NCBI GenBank assembly: GCA_963922205.1
Contig: CAWUHX010000047.1
Location: 1,302,001-1,366,000 of the forward strand
Reading direction: 5' to 3'
Source: Romanomermis culicivorax
Lineage: Eukaryota > Nematoda > Enoplea > Mermithida > Mermithidae
DNA length: 64,000 nt
Part shown: positions 1 to 10,929 of the stretch, one piece after another
Layout of the letters: every line of letters begins with the position of its first letter
Position numbering within the stretch: position 1 is the first letter of the stretch
The notes under the pieces: model-generated
What the model was told of the DNA's origin: nothing
Databases searched by the model: none
The model's input: the letters and a program-made list of their open reading frames with translations, nothing else
Position numbers and translations under genes: made by a program

Positions 1-110
1 TCCGGATCCGCATTACCCGGAAGTTTTCAGGATCCGGATCCGGAGGAAGCATTTTCAATTACCCGGATCCGGAAAACCCCATCTCAACTACACGGATCCG
101 GATAATTCCA
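1..110. repeat. Cluster of GGATCCGG motifs, left
   Basis: Several copies of the palindromic core GGATCCGG, most preceded by ATTACCC or a near variant, lie within about 110 bases. The same motif, in the same orientation, recurs at 1366-1465. The two clusters may be subterminal repeats of one element of about 1.5 kb, or remains of a dispersed satellite. No coding content was seen in either. Confidence 0.6.
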
Positions 111-120
111 AATGCAGTTT

Positions 121-1365
121 AGACATAACTGCTACTAATATTTTGTCACTAAGGTAACGTTACAAGGTTAAGTAACAAACATTTATTTGATTGATTTGAA
201 GTTGATTTTTGGTAAATTGTATTTCAAAAACAGAAGTTTTACAACAGTTTCAACCATGGTTTTCTGTGCACTTGGAGCTCGTGTACAAATTTCAATGATG
301 TTTTGTGCACAGGCCAGAAGTCAATTTTCATATACAGGTTTTCAGTGTGGTTCGTATGTTGTTGTTTTAGCCGATTCTTTCACAACTTGAAATGTCTCAC
401 TTTATTGTTAAGTCTATGATTTTTGATTTTTTAATCTATGATCTTTATCTTAGTATTTGATCAAAATCAAAATTTGAAGAATCTAAATTTTTGGTTGCTA
501 GTTCGATTTTTGAGTTGCACTTTCATGCCATAAATATGATTTTTACATTCTGTTTTTGAATGCAAAATGGTTAAATTGACTGCAAATTAGACAGCTTTTT
601 CAGGAAATAACTGTTGCCAGAACTCATGTTTCAGCCATGTAACATCAAAATCCATTGAAATTTTTGGCCCTTTGTCCTGGTACTTTTTTACCATTCTTGC
701 TGTTTGGACTGAATTTATCAAGCATCATTTGCTTCAAGCTGATTTTCTCGCTGGTTAGCTGATTGAAAGCATCATGTCATTGCTCAAGTCAGAACATCAT
801 TCTAAACTTAAAGATTAAACCTTAGCCATGGAATAAGTCTTGATGACACTGATTTAGAATACCATCAAGAGTGTAGAACTAGAGTATAAAACCACAAAAC
901 ATTTTCCAGTGTTTGGCACCGGGATGGAGGATAAATTAAATGTAGTTTATAGTTTTTTACTTTGACTGATCACAGAGATGTCACCAGTGAAATTTAGGAT
1001 TTTTTGCCTCAGTTTTGGTTCCAGCGAAATCGCTTATTTTAAAGCTGCAGACGTTAGAACGGTTTCCAGTCTCACAGCCTCTCACTCAGATGTCAGCGAC
1101 AGTGATTCAGTATCACATGAATTCATGTCATGAAAGTGCAGATTTTTTCTCAGTGTAGATTTGACTCGGAGGAGGATGGAGTTTTTGTTCTATCCACCAT
1201 TTAAGATTTCATTATGCAGATTGCTACAGTAATTTACATTCCTGAGTTTGTGCAGCTTTACACAGCAGATATTATGCATCTGATAAACACTTAAACAGAA
1301 TCATTTAAAGACGCATGAATTAAAATGCCTGCATAATCACAGCAGCTGTAAAATAGGTTATTACT
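121..1365. other. Non-coding stretch between two GGATCCGG clusters
   Basis: AT-rich sequence without a convincing reading frame, splice pattern or RNA gene. If the flanking motif clusters are subterminal repeats, this is the body of a non-autonomous element. No terminal inverted repeat was found, and the left end may lie outside the window. Confidence 0.4.
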
Positions 1366-1465
1366 ATCCGGATCCGTATGTTGTTGACCTGATTACCCGG
1401 ATCCGTGAAACTCATTTCCAATTACCCGGAACCGGGTGGAGGCAAGTTAATTATCCGGATCCGGA
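1366..1465. repeat. Cluster of GGATCCGG motifs, right
   Basis: Four degenerate copies of ATTACCCGGATCCGG in about 100 bases, in the same orientation as the cluster at 1-110. Spacing between copies is irregular, so this is not a simple tandem array. Confidence 0.6.
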
Positions 1466-1506
1466 AGATCGGAAATCTTGGATCTGTTTCATCTCTTGAA
1501 TTCACT

Positions 1507-1577
1507 GAAAAATTAAACCTTCTGGCTGGAAAATGAAAATGAACCTTTTGAAAAATTAAACCTTCTGGCTGGAAAAT
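1507..1577. repeat. Short direct repeat, two copies
   Basis: A unit of about 28 bases containing AAACCTTCTGGCTGG occurs at 1507-1534 and again at 1550-1577, 43 bases apart and nearly identical. The sequence from 1578 to 2148 is AT-rich and I see no gene in it. Confidence 0.6.
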
Positions 1578-2148
1578 TAACCTTTTAAATTTTTGATTTA
1601 AAATCAGTTGGGAAATGAAAACTGTAAAGGTTCATTTTCCAGCGTTCTAGAATATCAATATTCCAGAAGAATTTTTGGCACTAGGCGCCCGAAAAGTTAC
1701 TCATACCAATCTTTCCATTTTATCTTCAAAACCCAAAAAATTTGGTTTCAAGAGCCTGAAACCGACGCGAATCGAATGAAATAGAAGAAACCAGCTTTTG
1801 GTATTTTTTCCGATAAAATTAAGCTAATTTATTGATTTTAGAGTGAACAACCAAAAATTTATCTGGGCAACTAAAATTTTTCCCCAAGTTGCAAACTGGA
1901 ACCTGGCTTTTGCAGAAAAAAACCCTGTGGTTCAGTTCATACCTTTATGTCAGATTGTCAGCTATTCAAAATCAGTTTTAAAATTATATTTTTCATTGTT
2001 ATCTTTTTATCAAAGTTTACTGTTTGATTTACTTGTTATGTCAAAATTAGGTTGTTTTATGTCAAGGAAATATAAGATATAAAGGTTATGCTGTTGAATT
2101 ATTCTCTTGCTCATGTAAACTCACTTAAATATTCATCTACAAACCATA

Positions 2149-2359
2149 CCTGTAATTGGGGGGTTGGGGGGACCCCCCCCCCCCCCAACTTGGCCAACCA
2201 TATACCCAACTCCCACCCCCAGTTTGGAAAAAATTAAAAAAATTTACAAAAAACTGTATGTTTTTTGACCTTTTTGGGAAAAATTTCGATTTTTTTCGAA
2301 CCCCCCCAGAATTTTGGATTTACCCCCCCCCCCCCCCCACTGCTCGGACCTCTTACAGG
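2149..2359. mobile_element. MITE with CCTGTAA ends and G/C runs (copy 1)
   Basis: The element starts CCTGTAATTGGGGGG and ends TCTTACAGG, so the ends form the inverted repeat CCTGTAA, flanked by TA on both sides. Inside are long runs of G and C, then an AT-rich middle with GGGAAAATTTTCG-like sequence. Two further copies lie at 2929-3219 and 5296-5554. A TA duplication with short inverted ends suggests a Tc1/mariner-type non-autonomous element; the superfamily is inferred. Reading frames across it, rich in Pro and Trp, arise from the G/C runs. Confidence 0.75.
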
Positions 2360-2928
2360 TATGCTACAAACAGGTCATAGCTCAAGTCTTTTTGCAAAAA
2401 ATGTCGGTTTATTGGCGAAATAAGATGCAAGTTAATGAGAAACGTTCAAAAATCACATCAGTAATGATTTTGAGCGATTTTTAAGCAAGGAGACTAAAAA
2501 AATGATTTTTCCCCATGAGGAAAATTTTTTTGGGTTTTTCCTCAAATGGGGCAAAAAGTTTTGAGCAAAAAAACACTGTTCCGCTGTATTGGGGACACGC
2601 CATATTTTGCACGGAGACATTTTGTGTGGAGATCATATATTGGGGACATTTTGTTGGAGACATTTTGTCGTAGATCCACCCGTATCCAGGATTTTCTAAA
2701 AGTGGGAAATCTTCCAAAATTTTTTAGAATTTACTGAATAAAAAGAAAATAATTTTTGCAGTAAAGACGACTTATTTTCAGTTAGTTTATGTGTGTTTGA
2801 ATTAGTGCCTTTATTCAATATTTGACGAAAAGTATGCAAATATAATAATTTAATTTGGGAACTGTGATGTATAAGTACAATGATATTGCCGAAAATTTTA
2901 TTCTAAAAAGAATTTAGGCGGAGGCGTA

Positions 2929-3219
2929 CCTGTAATTGGGGGGGGGAGGACCCCCACCCCCAACTTGGTCGAACCCTATACCCAAATGTCGGAACCCCCA
3001 CCCCCAACTTGGTCAACCCTATACCCACCCCCAAACTAGAAAAAATGGGGAAAATTAAGAACAAAGTGGCTTTTTGGGTATTTTTTGGGAAAATTTTCGA
3101 AATTTTTTCGACTTTTTTGGGGGTTTTTCGACCCCCTCCCCAAAATTTTGGGAATGTTGGGACCCCTATCCCAAAATTTTGGGTTTACCCTCCCCCCAAC
3201 TGGTCGGGCCTCTTACAGG
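2929..3219. mobile_element. MITE with CCTGTAA ends (copy 2)
   Basis: Same ends and internal order as the copy at 2149-2359, flanked by TA. It contains two tandem versions of the CCCCCAACTTGGTC block, so it is about 80 bases longer than copy 1. Confidence 0.75.
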
Positions 3220-3568
3220 TATGGGGGGGCCCTCTAAATACGGGCCTGATCCAGTAGAAGTGATGAAAATGAAAACATTTTCAGCGTGGCGCCATTTTGA
3301 ATTTCATCATTTTTCCGCATTAAGTACTTGTGAAACGTGTTAAAATGGTACTTTTAACATGCACAACGCGTATTTGAGTAAAATAATGAAGAAAAATGAC
3401 AATTGGAGAAAATATTTACATTTTTAATGAAAAATTGGAAAAATTTGTTTACGCTCCCAAAAATTTCTGCCTACGCGCCTAGTTATCACTGATCTGTTTT
3501 GGTTAACGGGATATAGTCCAGTTTATAATCCATTGGCACTCGTCTGTTGTTTTCAGGCTCACATCGTC

Positions 3569-6500
3569 ATGTTGATTTCCGTCCGACTTTTGTGCTGGCT
3601 TCATATGCTGGCAGCATTGATTTCTGCAGAACTAAATCGTTCATTAACAGAAGGGTATGTTCAAGTGTTTCCGAATTCAGTCAACGTGATGAAACGATAG
3701 AATAGATGTAAATTGTCAGGTTGTGTTACCTTGTTTCTCATTGTTTCTTCTCATTCAGACTAAAGTTTTTTTGATACATCTTTTTAATAATATAAAGTTT
3801 ATTTTCAACCTGTCCAATTCTCAGTCCCCCTATGTCCGGCTATTTTCCACTGAGGTTTTTTTGATAAAACGTTTTAAGAGTCGAAAGTTTGCTATATCCA
3901 TTCCACTCGAGATTTCAGGCTTACTTTCTCTTTTCTTAGAATGCTGGGATTCTAAGCTTTCAAGAATTTGGATTCTCTTTCAGCATCACGAAGGATGCAC
4001 ACGGACCAGATTTATTTTTACTGGACAAAAATCGGCGCTTATTTAAAGAAAATTCATCCAAATATAATTACAACAGGGTGCTATTTGATGATGATGAGTC
4101 ATCATTCGAGAAATTCAAAGTTGAATTCGGCAAAAGCTACGCTAATTCGACTGAGGCATCGAGAAGATTAAAAATTTTCCGGTCCAATTTGAAAATTCTG
4201 CAGGCTTTGAGAACAAATGAGAGTGGTAAGTTAAGATTTATTCACTCCGTAAAAATGACCGGGAGTAATAACTGATCTTAAAGATTAGGTATTATTTGCT
4301 AATTAATGAAATTTGTTTTAAGGCACCGCCAAATATGGAATTACTTGGTTCGCGGACTTATCCGTCGAAGAATTCGTCAGCACCTACACCGGCTTGATGA
4401 AGAGTTCGAGGCCTAGAAATCGAATCTCCAGCATCGTGATAGACAATTTACCTCTAAAACGAGACTGGAGAGAATCTGGTGCTGTTACTGAAGTCAAAAA
4501 CCAAGGTTTGTGAATTTTTTTTTTATCAACGTTTTTAAAATGGTTTTTTTAGGAATGTGCGGATCTTGTTGGGCATTTAGTACCACAGGCAATATTGAAG
4601 GAGTGTGGAAAATCAGAAGAGGCAATCTGGTCTCATTATCTGAGCAACAGTTAGTAGATTGCGATAAAGTCGATTTGGGGTGCAGGGGAGGCGAAATGCT
4701 AAACGCTTACAAAGAGATTGAGCGTATGGGCGGCTTAGAAACCGAAAAAAAATATCCTTACAAAGGCAAAGCCCGTTCGTGTACCTTTAATTCATCAGAG
4801 GCAAGTTTCAAAGTTCGATAACATCATCGCACAGCTTATATATACATTTTATATTATAAAAATATTTCTTATTCACCATCAGAATTCCACAAATTTTTTC
4901 TTGACTATTGTATTCACTGATATATTTGTTCAATATATTTGATATATTTGTTCAAAAACAAAAGCGTCCCAGATCTTCTGTTTTGTGATTTTTTCCACTG
5001 TATAAATACTGAGAATTTTGTTTTACATCTTAATTATGGAAAATGAAAACTCACGAACGGTGTAATTCCGAGAAGTTTCGACGCCGGCACACATGTCATT
5101 AGGGAGGAAGTGCCACAGGAATCCTCCAGAAATCGCCCTTCCCTCAAAATTTGCCAATCATATACCTAAGATGGGATAGCCATAGGAACCTCCATACATT
5201 TGGTCGGAGAAAACTGAAAAATTTCAATTTTTCAATGTAAACTGTTCATGTAAAAGTTTATGTAAACAGTTTTGAACAAAAAACGGTCAAAAACACCTGT
5301 AATTGTGGGGGGTTGGAGGGCTCAACCCCCAACTTGGTCAACCCTACACCCAACCCCACCCAAACTAGGAAAAATTGGAAAAAAATTAGGAAAAAAGTGG
5401 CTTTTCTTGGCCTTTTTTGGGAAAATTTTCGAAATTTTTTCGACTTTTTTGGGGTCTTTTTGACCCCCCTCCGCAAAATTTTGGAAATTTCGGGACCACC
5501 ACCCCAAAATTTTCCATTTACCTCCCCCCCAACTGCTCGGACCTCTTACATAGGTATGGTCAAAAATGTCAATTTTTCCTGCGCTTCACCCCATAATCAC
5601 ATATTTTTACGTTTTTTAGACAAAAGTTGAATTTTTAAAACCATCGTTCGAACTTTTTAGGCGAAAAAATCTATTTCTTTCCTTCAAGAACCTCCACCCT
5701 AAAATTTTTGGCAATCGATGACCCTCCGCCCCCAAAAAGTCGCTTTACCACTTTACGCCTAGGAGCTCTGCTACACAAGGGGGCGCCGCTGTGTCGCGGC
5801 CAGCCATTTCAGTGGCGGTCATTTCTACGCCGACGGTTTCGGGACCAGTTAAATTTTCTTTTTAGAAGGAAAAAAGTGACATGCTGGTACAGATACAGAA
5901 GTTAATTTTGTATTTTTAGGACGTGTGAAAGGAAAAATTCTCGATGAATCATACTGATTTGATCAAATCAACTTTCATCAAAACAATATTATATGTTTCT
6001 GTCATATCTTCTACTTCTATTTGTTATGCTTTTGTTTCATTCTCGTAATGATTTCTCTATGTTCTTCATACACGCACATAGAGAGGGTAGGAGGGGTTAA
6101 ACCCCCTACCTGAGACCCTGGACACCTCCTGGCCCGAAAAAGATCGTCAAACATCCCCCCTGTGAACTTTTTTCCAAAAAGCTCTTTTTGATGACTTTTA
6201 TGCATATTATCTTGTATGAAAAACATGCTTGCGGACCTTTTTTTTCTGTTTTTTTGCTCGCCCACCCCCCATTACTCCCGCTCGATAAAAAGTCCGAGGG
6301 CCCTTCCCTCTGGAAAATTCTTGCCGGGCATGTCTGATGCTTTTACGTTTAAATTCGTTTCTATTGACTTTCATGATATTTGTTCCCTTACGTATGTATT
6401 TTTTGACTAGACATTTTAAAGTCTCAAAATAAGAAAAATAATTGATTTTAAAAGTTCAGAATCAATGACTGACACATTAGAAGAATATATGCGATCAAAC

Positions 6501-7314
6501 ACATGACTCAAGAAATTCTGCACCAGTGCACAAATCACCAAAAAAAAATTCTGCACAAAGCCTAAAAAGCCTGCACCGTGCAGAAAAAACACTGCTGTCA
6601 CATCACCTATTCCTGTTGGTCCTGAGTAGTTTAAAAGAATAAAATATTTTGAAAAATTTGATGCTTTCATTTTGCAAATTTATTGTGCTGTGTGGAGTAA
6701 TTGTTGTGCAGTTTTGGGTCAAGCATTTTCCAGCTGCCAAGAAAGGGCTATTGGATTATAAAAGTTACTTGATGCGGAAGGAACTACTTGTCATATTGTA
6801 AAATCTGCTCTACTCCGTGAAAACTGCACCCTAATTCAAAATGTTGAAAAAAAATTTCATGAAGAAACATAGCATAAAAAGTATTTTTGATCCATCCTGT
6901 ATAATCGAAACTATTTGTTCAACATTTTGACGAATTTTTGATATTTTGATTCTGTTGACCAGTTTTCTTTCTCAGATCAGTGTCTACATCAACGACACTG
7001 TATCCTTGCCGCAAGACGAAGACCAAATTGCAAAATATGTCGACCAAAATGGGCCAGTAGCCATTGGCATCAACGCTTCACCACTTATGTTTTACATGAG
7101 CGGTATTGTGCATCCCTGGAAATTATTCTGTAATCCTCACCACTTGAATCACGGCGTTCTGATCGTCGGGTTCGGCGAGGAAAAAGGAAAGCCCTTTTGG
7201 ATTATCAAAAACAGTTGGGGCTCCAGCTGGGGTGAGAAGGGCTATTTCAGGCTGTATCGGGGTCAAGGAGTATGCGGCGTTGATCAAGATGCAACATCGG
7301 TTATTGTTCGATAG
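3569..7314 (+). CDS. CTSF: Cathepsin F-like papain-family cysteine protease, five exons
   Basis: A lysosomal or secreted endopeptidase of family C1A. Coding exons: 3569-3654, 4077-4225, 4323-4505, 4553-4800 and 6976-7314; all phases agree and give 334 residues. Residues 1-20 look like a signal peptide. The inhibitory propeptide follows (E55-R59-F63-N66 of the ERFNIN-type helix, then [10 protein letters not shown] at 83-92). The mature enzyme starts near residue 122. Catalytic residues are all present: Gln139, Cys145 in CGSCWAF, His281 in LNHGVLIVG and Asn301 in KNSWGSSWG. The segments [13 protein letters not shown] and YRGQGVCGV are closer to cathepsin F than to cathepsin L. The long cystatin-like N-terminal extension of vertebrate cathepsin F is absent. 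The AG at 3555-3556 just upstream could be a 5'UTR or spliced-leader acceptor. An AATAAA occurs about 490 bases after the stop. The gene looks intact. Confidence 0.92.
5296..5554. mobile_element. MITE with CCTGTAA ends (copy 3), inside the cathepsin intron
   Basis: Starts CCTGTAATTGTGGGGGG and ends CTTACATAGG followed by TA. It contains the same CCCCCAACTTGGTC and GGGAAAATTTTCG blocks as copies 1 and 2. The left flank is CA instead of TA. Confidence 0.7.
6067..6336 (-). repeat. G-rich dispersed repeat family (copy a, reverse)
   Basis: About 270 bases running, on the minus strand, from CAGACATGCCCGGCAAGAAT to CTATGTGCGTGTATG, with TGTTTTTCATACAAGATAAT and TTTTTCGGGCCAGGAGG between. Copies lie on the plus strand at 32660-32922 and, split by an insertion, at 35502-36710. 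Clear inverted ends were not found, so the class is unknown. Confidence 0.7.
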
Positions 7315-8083
7315 AGTTAGTGCATATGCGAAGATTTCGTTTTCATTCTATCATTTCACATTGTTATGTATCATTCTCTTATCATGCAAGTCTTTGTCAT
7401 AACAAGTTGAAAAATTTTGAAAATACGCTAGTCGTAAAAGGTTCTAAGTGATTGAATCAGGCAATTCATTTAACTACTTGAGCTAGAGTTTTGAAGATAA
7501 TTTCTAACTAAGGAAATTTGACAAGTATGTTGTTCGCAGTATATTTTATTGAGGTTTTAGAGTTTTACGAGGATCCCCTCCTTGTAAAGGGTCATCGTAA
7601 GGATGTCAAAGGTACCGGCCGGTGCCTCAGGTTTTTTCACAAATACTTGAATTTTCGTTAAGTGCGTTTCAACAGCTTCGAATATCCTTATCTTCTGCAA
7701 CCGATATGGCCCAACCTAAAAAGCCTACGTAGCCAAGTTGGCTTATAAAAAGGCGTTTATTCGATATATGCTTTCATGCATGTTATTGTCATTAGCTACA
7801 TTCAAATAAAAATCTAACGACTTGTGCTTATGTCAGTGGACGCGAAAAACATGTCACACGATGCGTAGCCAGGCCTCAATAGCAAGTGCTGCCATAATCA
7901 ATAAGCATGTATGCAAAAAAGCTAAACATTAAGCAAGTTGACGACTTGGGGATCAAATTTTTTTCCAAGTATTTAAATTTATTTGTTTTTTTTATTTCTC
8001 TAAATTTTTTCTTCTTTTCCAGATTATTTAAATTTCTTTGTTTGTTTAATTTTCTTTCTTCATTTTTCTGATTTTTTCCAAGT
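7315..8083. other. 3' flank of the cathepsin gene, no further gene
   Basis: Holds the 3'UTR and flanking DNA. An AATAAA near 7805 is the first plausible polyadenylation signal. No coding signal, RNA gene or repeat end was recognised in the remainder. Confidence 0.4.
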
Positions 8084-8896
8084 TGTGACGCCCAGATTCT
8101 AATTATACTTTTACTTGATCCTACGTTTGCATCTTTACACGGTCTGCAGGGACGAGGCGATATGGATAATGATGATAAAATGTCAAAATAATAAACGAAC
8201 GCTATGTCGACGATTGCTTTCCCATCGATGATACAAGAATAACACTTTGCTTCACAAAAACAAGTCTCTCATAAAAACAGGCTTTCATAAATCTGACGGA
8301 ATAAGGCTTTGCTTCTCTTTGGCCACTCCCTTGGTTCGCGGGCGGTCCCTTTCCGAAATCTTCCGCCAATTACTGCTTCTTGCTTCTTCTGCTTCTGTGT
8401 ACTGTATGCTTGTTTAGCCATGCCTTCTAATGCTTTCCTAGTACCCTATGCTTTCCAGGCTTTCTTATGCTTGCCTCCTCGCCTACGGTGGACTTGACCA
8501 TGCCTCTGTGCTTCCATGTATGCTTCTGTATCTATTTCTTGCGCATATACATGCTTCTGTAGGAACCGCGGCTACTGTTCCACTTGAGACTGGTTGTTCC
8601 ACTTGAGACTTGCAGGTGTGTTTATGGTTTTAGGGGATAATTAATATAGTTGTGGAATGTGTATTTTTATGTGGATTCTGGGGGCCAGGTGCTGATGTGC
8701 AAATTAATTAGAGCGTCTTTAATTGGGTCAATAGGATGTGGGACAATCAAAACAGAGTGCTTTACATAAATTTATAGGAATGTCTGGATGTGAAATCCAG
8801 ACACCCTTGAGATTATAAAATGAATTTATATTTAATAATAAATATCACATAGTGTACATTATGTATTTACATGGATGCGTTAGCATCTACATTATA
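8084..8896 (-). mobile_element. Solo LTR of the gag-env element family, reverse orientation
   Basis: On the minus strand this sequence matches, over its full length, the 5' LTR at 42161-43047, including the TGCTAACGCA block near its start and CTCAAGGGTGTCTGG further in. It is flanked by the 4-bp duplication AAGT (8080-8083 and 8897-8900), so it is a complete solo LTR. Internal sequence is absent, as expected after LTR-LTR recombination. Divergence from the other LTR is considerable, so the insertion looks old. Confidence 0.85.
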
Positions 8897-9238
8897 AAGT
8901 GTTGAAATTTTTTTTGTTTTCTTTATTTTTTTCTGAATATTTGAATTTTTTTTGTTTTTCAAGTTTTTTATGTTTTTTTCGTTTATTTTTTTCAAGTACA
9001 CCATAAACGCCATAAAAGTCTTAAACGCCATAAAGGCCTTAAACACCAAGTAAGCCTGAAAGCCTTAAACATCAAGTAAGCCCTAAGTGCCATAAAAGCC
9101 TTAAGTGCCATAAAGGTCCTGAACGCCATATCACAGAATGAGTTGTATATGTTTTCAATGACGGAGGCTTTCTCGGTTGGGCCACCGATATAGGCTGTTG
9201 ATCAAAGCAAGTGAACCACACGATTTTTTGAATTGAAA

Positions 9239-9487
9239 CTACTGTCTGTTTTTTATGGAACACTTGCAAATATAAAAGTGACACAAATCAGCCTTGTCAT
9301 CAAAATCGTTTACATAAAGCTCTTACCCCAAAATTTTCAACTCGAAAAATTGATAAAGGTGAGTTCAGTAAGCTGACAAATTTCCAGTAGTATATAATAT
9401 ATTGTTTATCAGAAAATCACGAAAATCCAAAATACTACTTGCTTTCCACTTTCATTATTTAGAAGGATTTCAAGAAAAACAGACTAG
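9239..9487. mobile_element. MITE with GTCTGTTTTT ends (copy 1)
   Basis: Starts ACTGTCTGTTTTTTATGG and ends CAAGAAAAACAGACTAGT. A second copy with the same internal blocks (AAGTGACACAAATCAG, CTTTCCACTTTCATTATTTA) lies at 34425-34673, and decayed relatives near 37980-38051 and 38640-38700. Short inverted ends and a likely TA target suggest a Tc1/mariner-type MITE. Confidence 0.7.
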
Positions 9488-9537
9488 TAAATTGTCGTAG
9501 CCAATGTCCCAAGAGTCAATGAAACTAGCTTCTCAGA

Positions 9538-9831
9538 TTGTTCGATTGCCTTCATTCATATTTTTTCGCTGGTTTAAGTTTAATTTTTACTTATTCTGCT
9601 GCTTTTTACTTGGCTAAATATTTCATGTTGGCTGGTGGATGGGTCGCCTGCCAAGTTCTTCTTGAAGCCGCTGTGCCCAAAGCCCTGTTTATCTTGACCA
9701 CCTCGGCTAATTTCTTTAATGCAATAGTTGCATATTGCCTCAGTTTTGTTAGTTATCAGAATTGTAAAAAAGTTTCACATAACAGCAGAATGACTATGGT
9801 CCATTTAATTTATAATGAGAGATGCAGCTAA
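9538..9831 (+). CDS. Possible exon encoding a membrane protein segment, unrecognised
   Basis: An open frame of 97 codons whose base composition is less AT-rich than its surroundings, preceded by an acceptor-like CTTCTCAG ending at 9537. The product has three hydrophobic stretches (around residues 9-31, 44-55 and 60-73), which would fit membrane helices. No initiator ATG leads the frame and no donor is obvious, so it may be a last exon or an exon fragment. I do not recognise the family. Chance openness of a T-rich stretch is the main alternative, since T-rich DNA encodes hydrophobic residues readily. Confidence 0.3.
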   Translation: MFDCLHSYFFAGLSLIFTYSAAFYLAKYFMLAGGWVACQVLLEAAVPKALFILTTSANFFNAIVAYCLSFVSYQNCKKVSHNSRMTMVHLIYNERCS

Positions 9832-10183
9832 AGTCAAAAAATAAGTATAATTTGATACACAATTTTCACTTGGCGGAAAACTTACAAAAGAAAAGTTCTT
9901 AATTCCTACATAAAAATGGGAGAAGCCAAAATAATTGAGAAAGATTATACTTATTCACTGTCGATTTGGACAGGACTGCATCGATACCTGAGTTCTATTT
10001 GAGAAATTTGAACCACTTTACTAGGTTATTGTCGGCTATTCTGCTTGCCGCTTCCTAGCGAGTATTGAACTTATTTCCATGGGATTACAGCATCAATCAT
10101 CGTAAAATAAATGGAATATAAAAGTAGTCGTTCTCCACAATTTATTTTCAAACTAAATTGAAGAATGTAAAGGCCAATGTATA

Positions 10184-10407
10184 GTCGTCCTGATCCTTAA
10201 AAAAATGGCCTTTCCTGAGTCAGGAAAGCTTGTTCCCTATATTTTCGATTCTGATGCAATCCGTAATCCTGAAATCAGGATCAGGATAGCATTCTCAACC
10301 TGATAAGGAAAGGTGTTCCCGATGTCTTCCTGATCGGGAAAGGATCGGCTTTCCTGAGGTCAGGAACAAAGTACAAGCCTTCCATACTCTTTAAGGATCA
10401 GGAAAAC
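10184..10407. mobile_element. MITE with TCCTGATCCTTAA ends
   Basis: Inverted ends GTCGTCCTGATCCTTAA and TTAAGGATCAGGAAAAC, flanked by TA on each side. The interior is full of further TCAGGAAAG/CTTTCCTGA pieces and would fold into hairpins. A shorter relative, GTCGTCCTGGTCCTTAA, lies at 13046-13155. Confidence 0.75.
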
Positions 10408-10439
10408 TACATGCTACAGTAAATACTCATCAAATGTGT

Positions 10440-10600
10440 AACGCCTTTAGCCTCCGTCAAGGGCCACCAGTGTTGAGGCGACCTTTTCCTGCTACTCAGG
10501 GCTTCAGTAAAAGTTGGGCTCGGTCTGGGGCTTGAACCCAGGACCTTGCGGCTACCGTTTTGCATGCTCTAACCAACTGAGCAGCAGGAAAGGCGCTCTC
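10440..10600 (-). repeat. tRNA-derived SINE-like element
   Basis: On the minus strand the sequence reads CTGCTCAGTTGGTTAGAGC (D-arm with A box) and, about 30 bases on, CCTGGGTTCAAGCCCCAG (T-arm with B box). The anticodon stem does not fold cleanly and a 3' acceptor is missing, so this is not a working tRNA gene but the head of a SINE or a tRNA pseudogene. The body runs to about 10440 and includes GAGTAGCAGGAAAAGG. Confidence 0.6.
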
Positions 10601-10929
10601 TTTTTGCAACAATTCATAGTTGAGGTGGCTGCTTTGGCCACTCTCAACATTAGTTACATTTTTCGGTAATTGGAATGTAAAATGAAGTGAAATTAGCAAA
10701 TACTGAGAATTTGCTACCAGATAGATAGAGTAGTCAGCTAAGAAAGGGATTTTTCATATTTTTCAGTGAAATATGTGCACTTTATGCAAGTGCAATACTT
10801 TGCAACTACAGGGCGTTGTAATACTGTAGCCATATTTGTTTACAACAAAACGGCAGATATGCGGCTTTTGTTGATTGATTCCAGCATTTTTATTCATTAA
10901 AAAATTAACTTTCTAAAAAATTAATTGAT

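Larger units (their letters stand above)
4801..6975 (+). other. Intron 4 of the cathepsin gene, GC-AG type, with repeat insertions
   Basis: The donor that keeps family spacing is GAG|GCAAGT at 4800/4801; the acceptor is TTTCTCAG at 6975. With this donor, seven residues separate the Phe of CTF from YIND, as in cathepsin F. The alternative GT donor at 4813 would add four residues. The intron is about 2.2 kb against 47-422 bases for the others, largely because it carries a CCTGTAA MITE (5296-5554) and a G-rich dispersed repeat (6067-6336). Confidence 0.7.

Noticed and set aside
3009-3343. Pro/Trp/Gly-rich frames near 2.2, 3.1 and 5.3 kb
   Set aside because: They come from G and C runs of the CCTGTAA MITEs and appear in every copy in several frames.
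10520-10600. Functional tRNA gene on the minus strand
   Set aside because: A and B boxes are good, but the anticodon stem does not pair over five bases and no proper acceptor stem was found.
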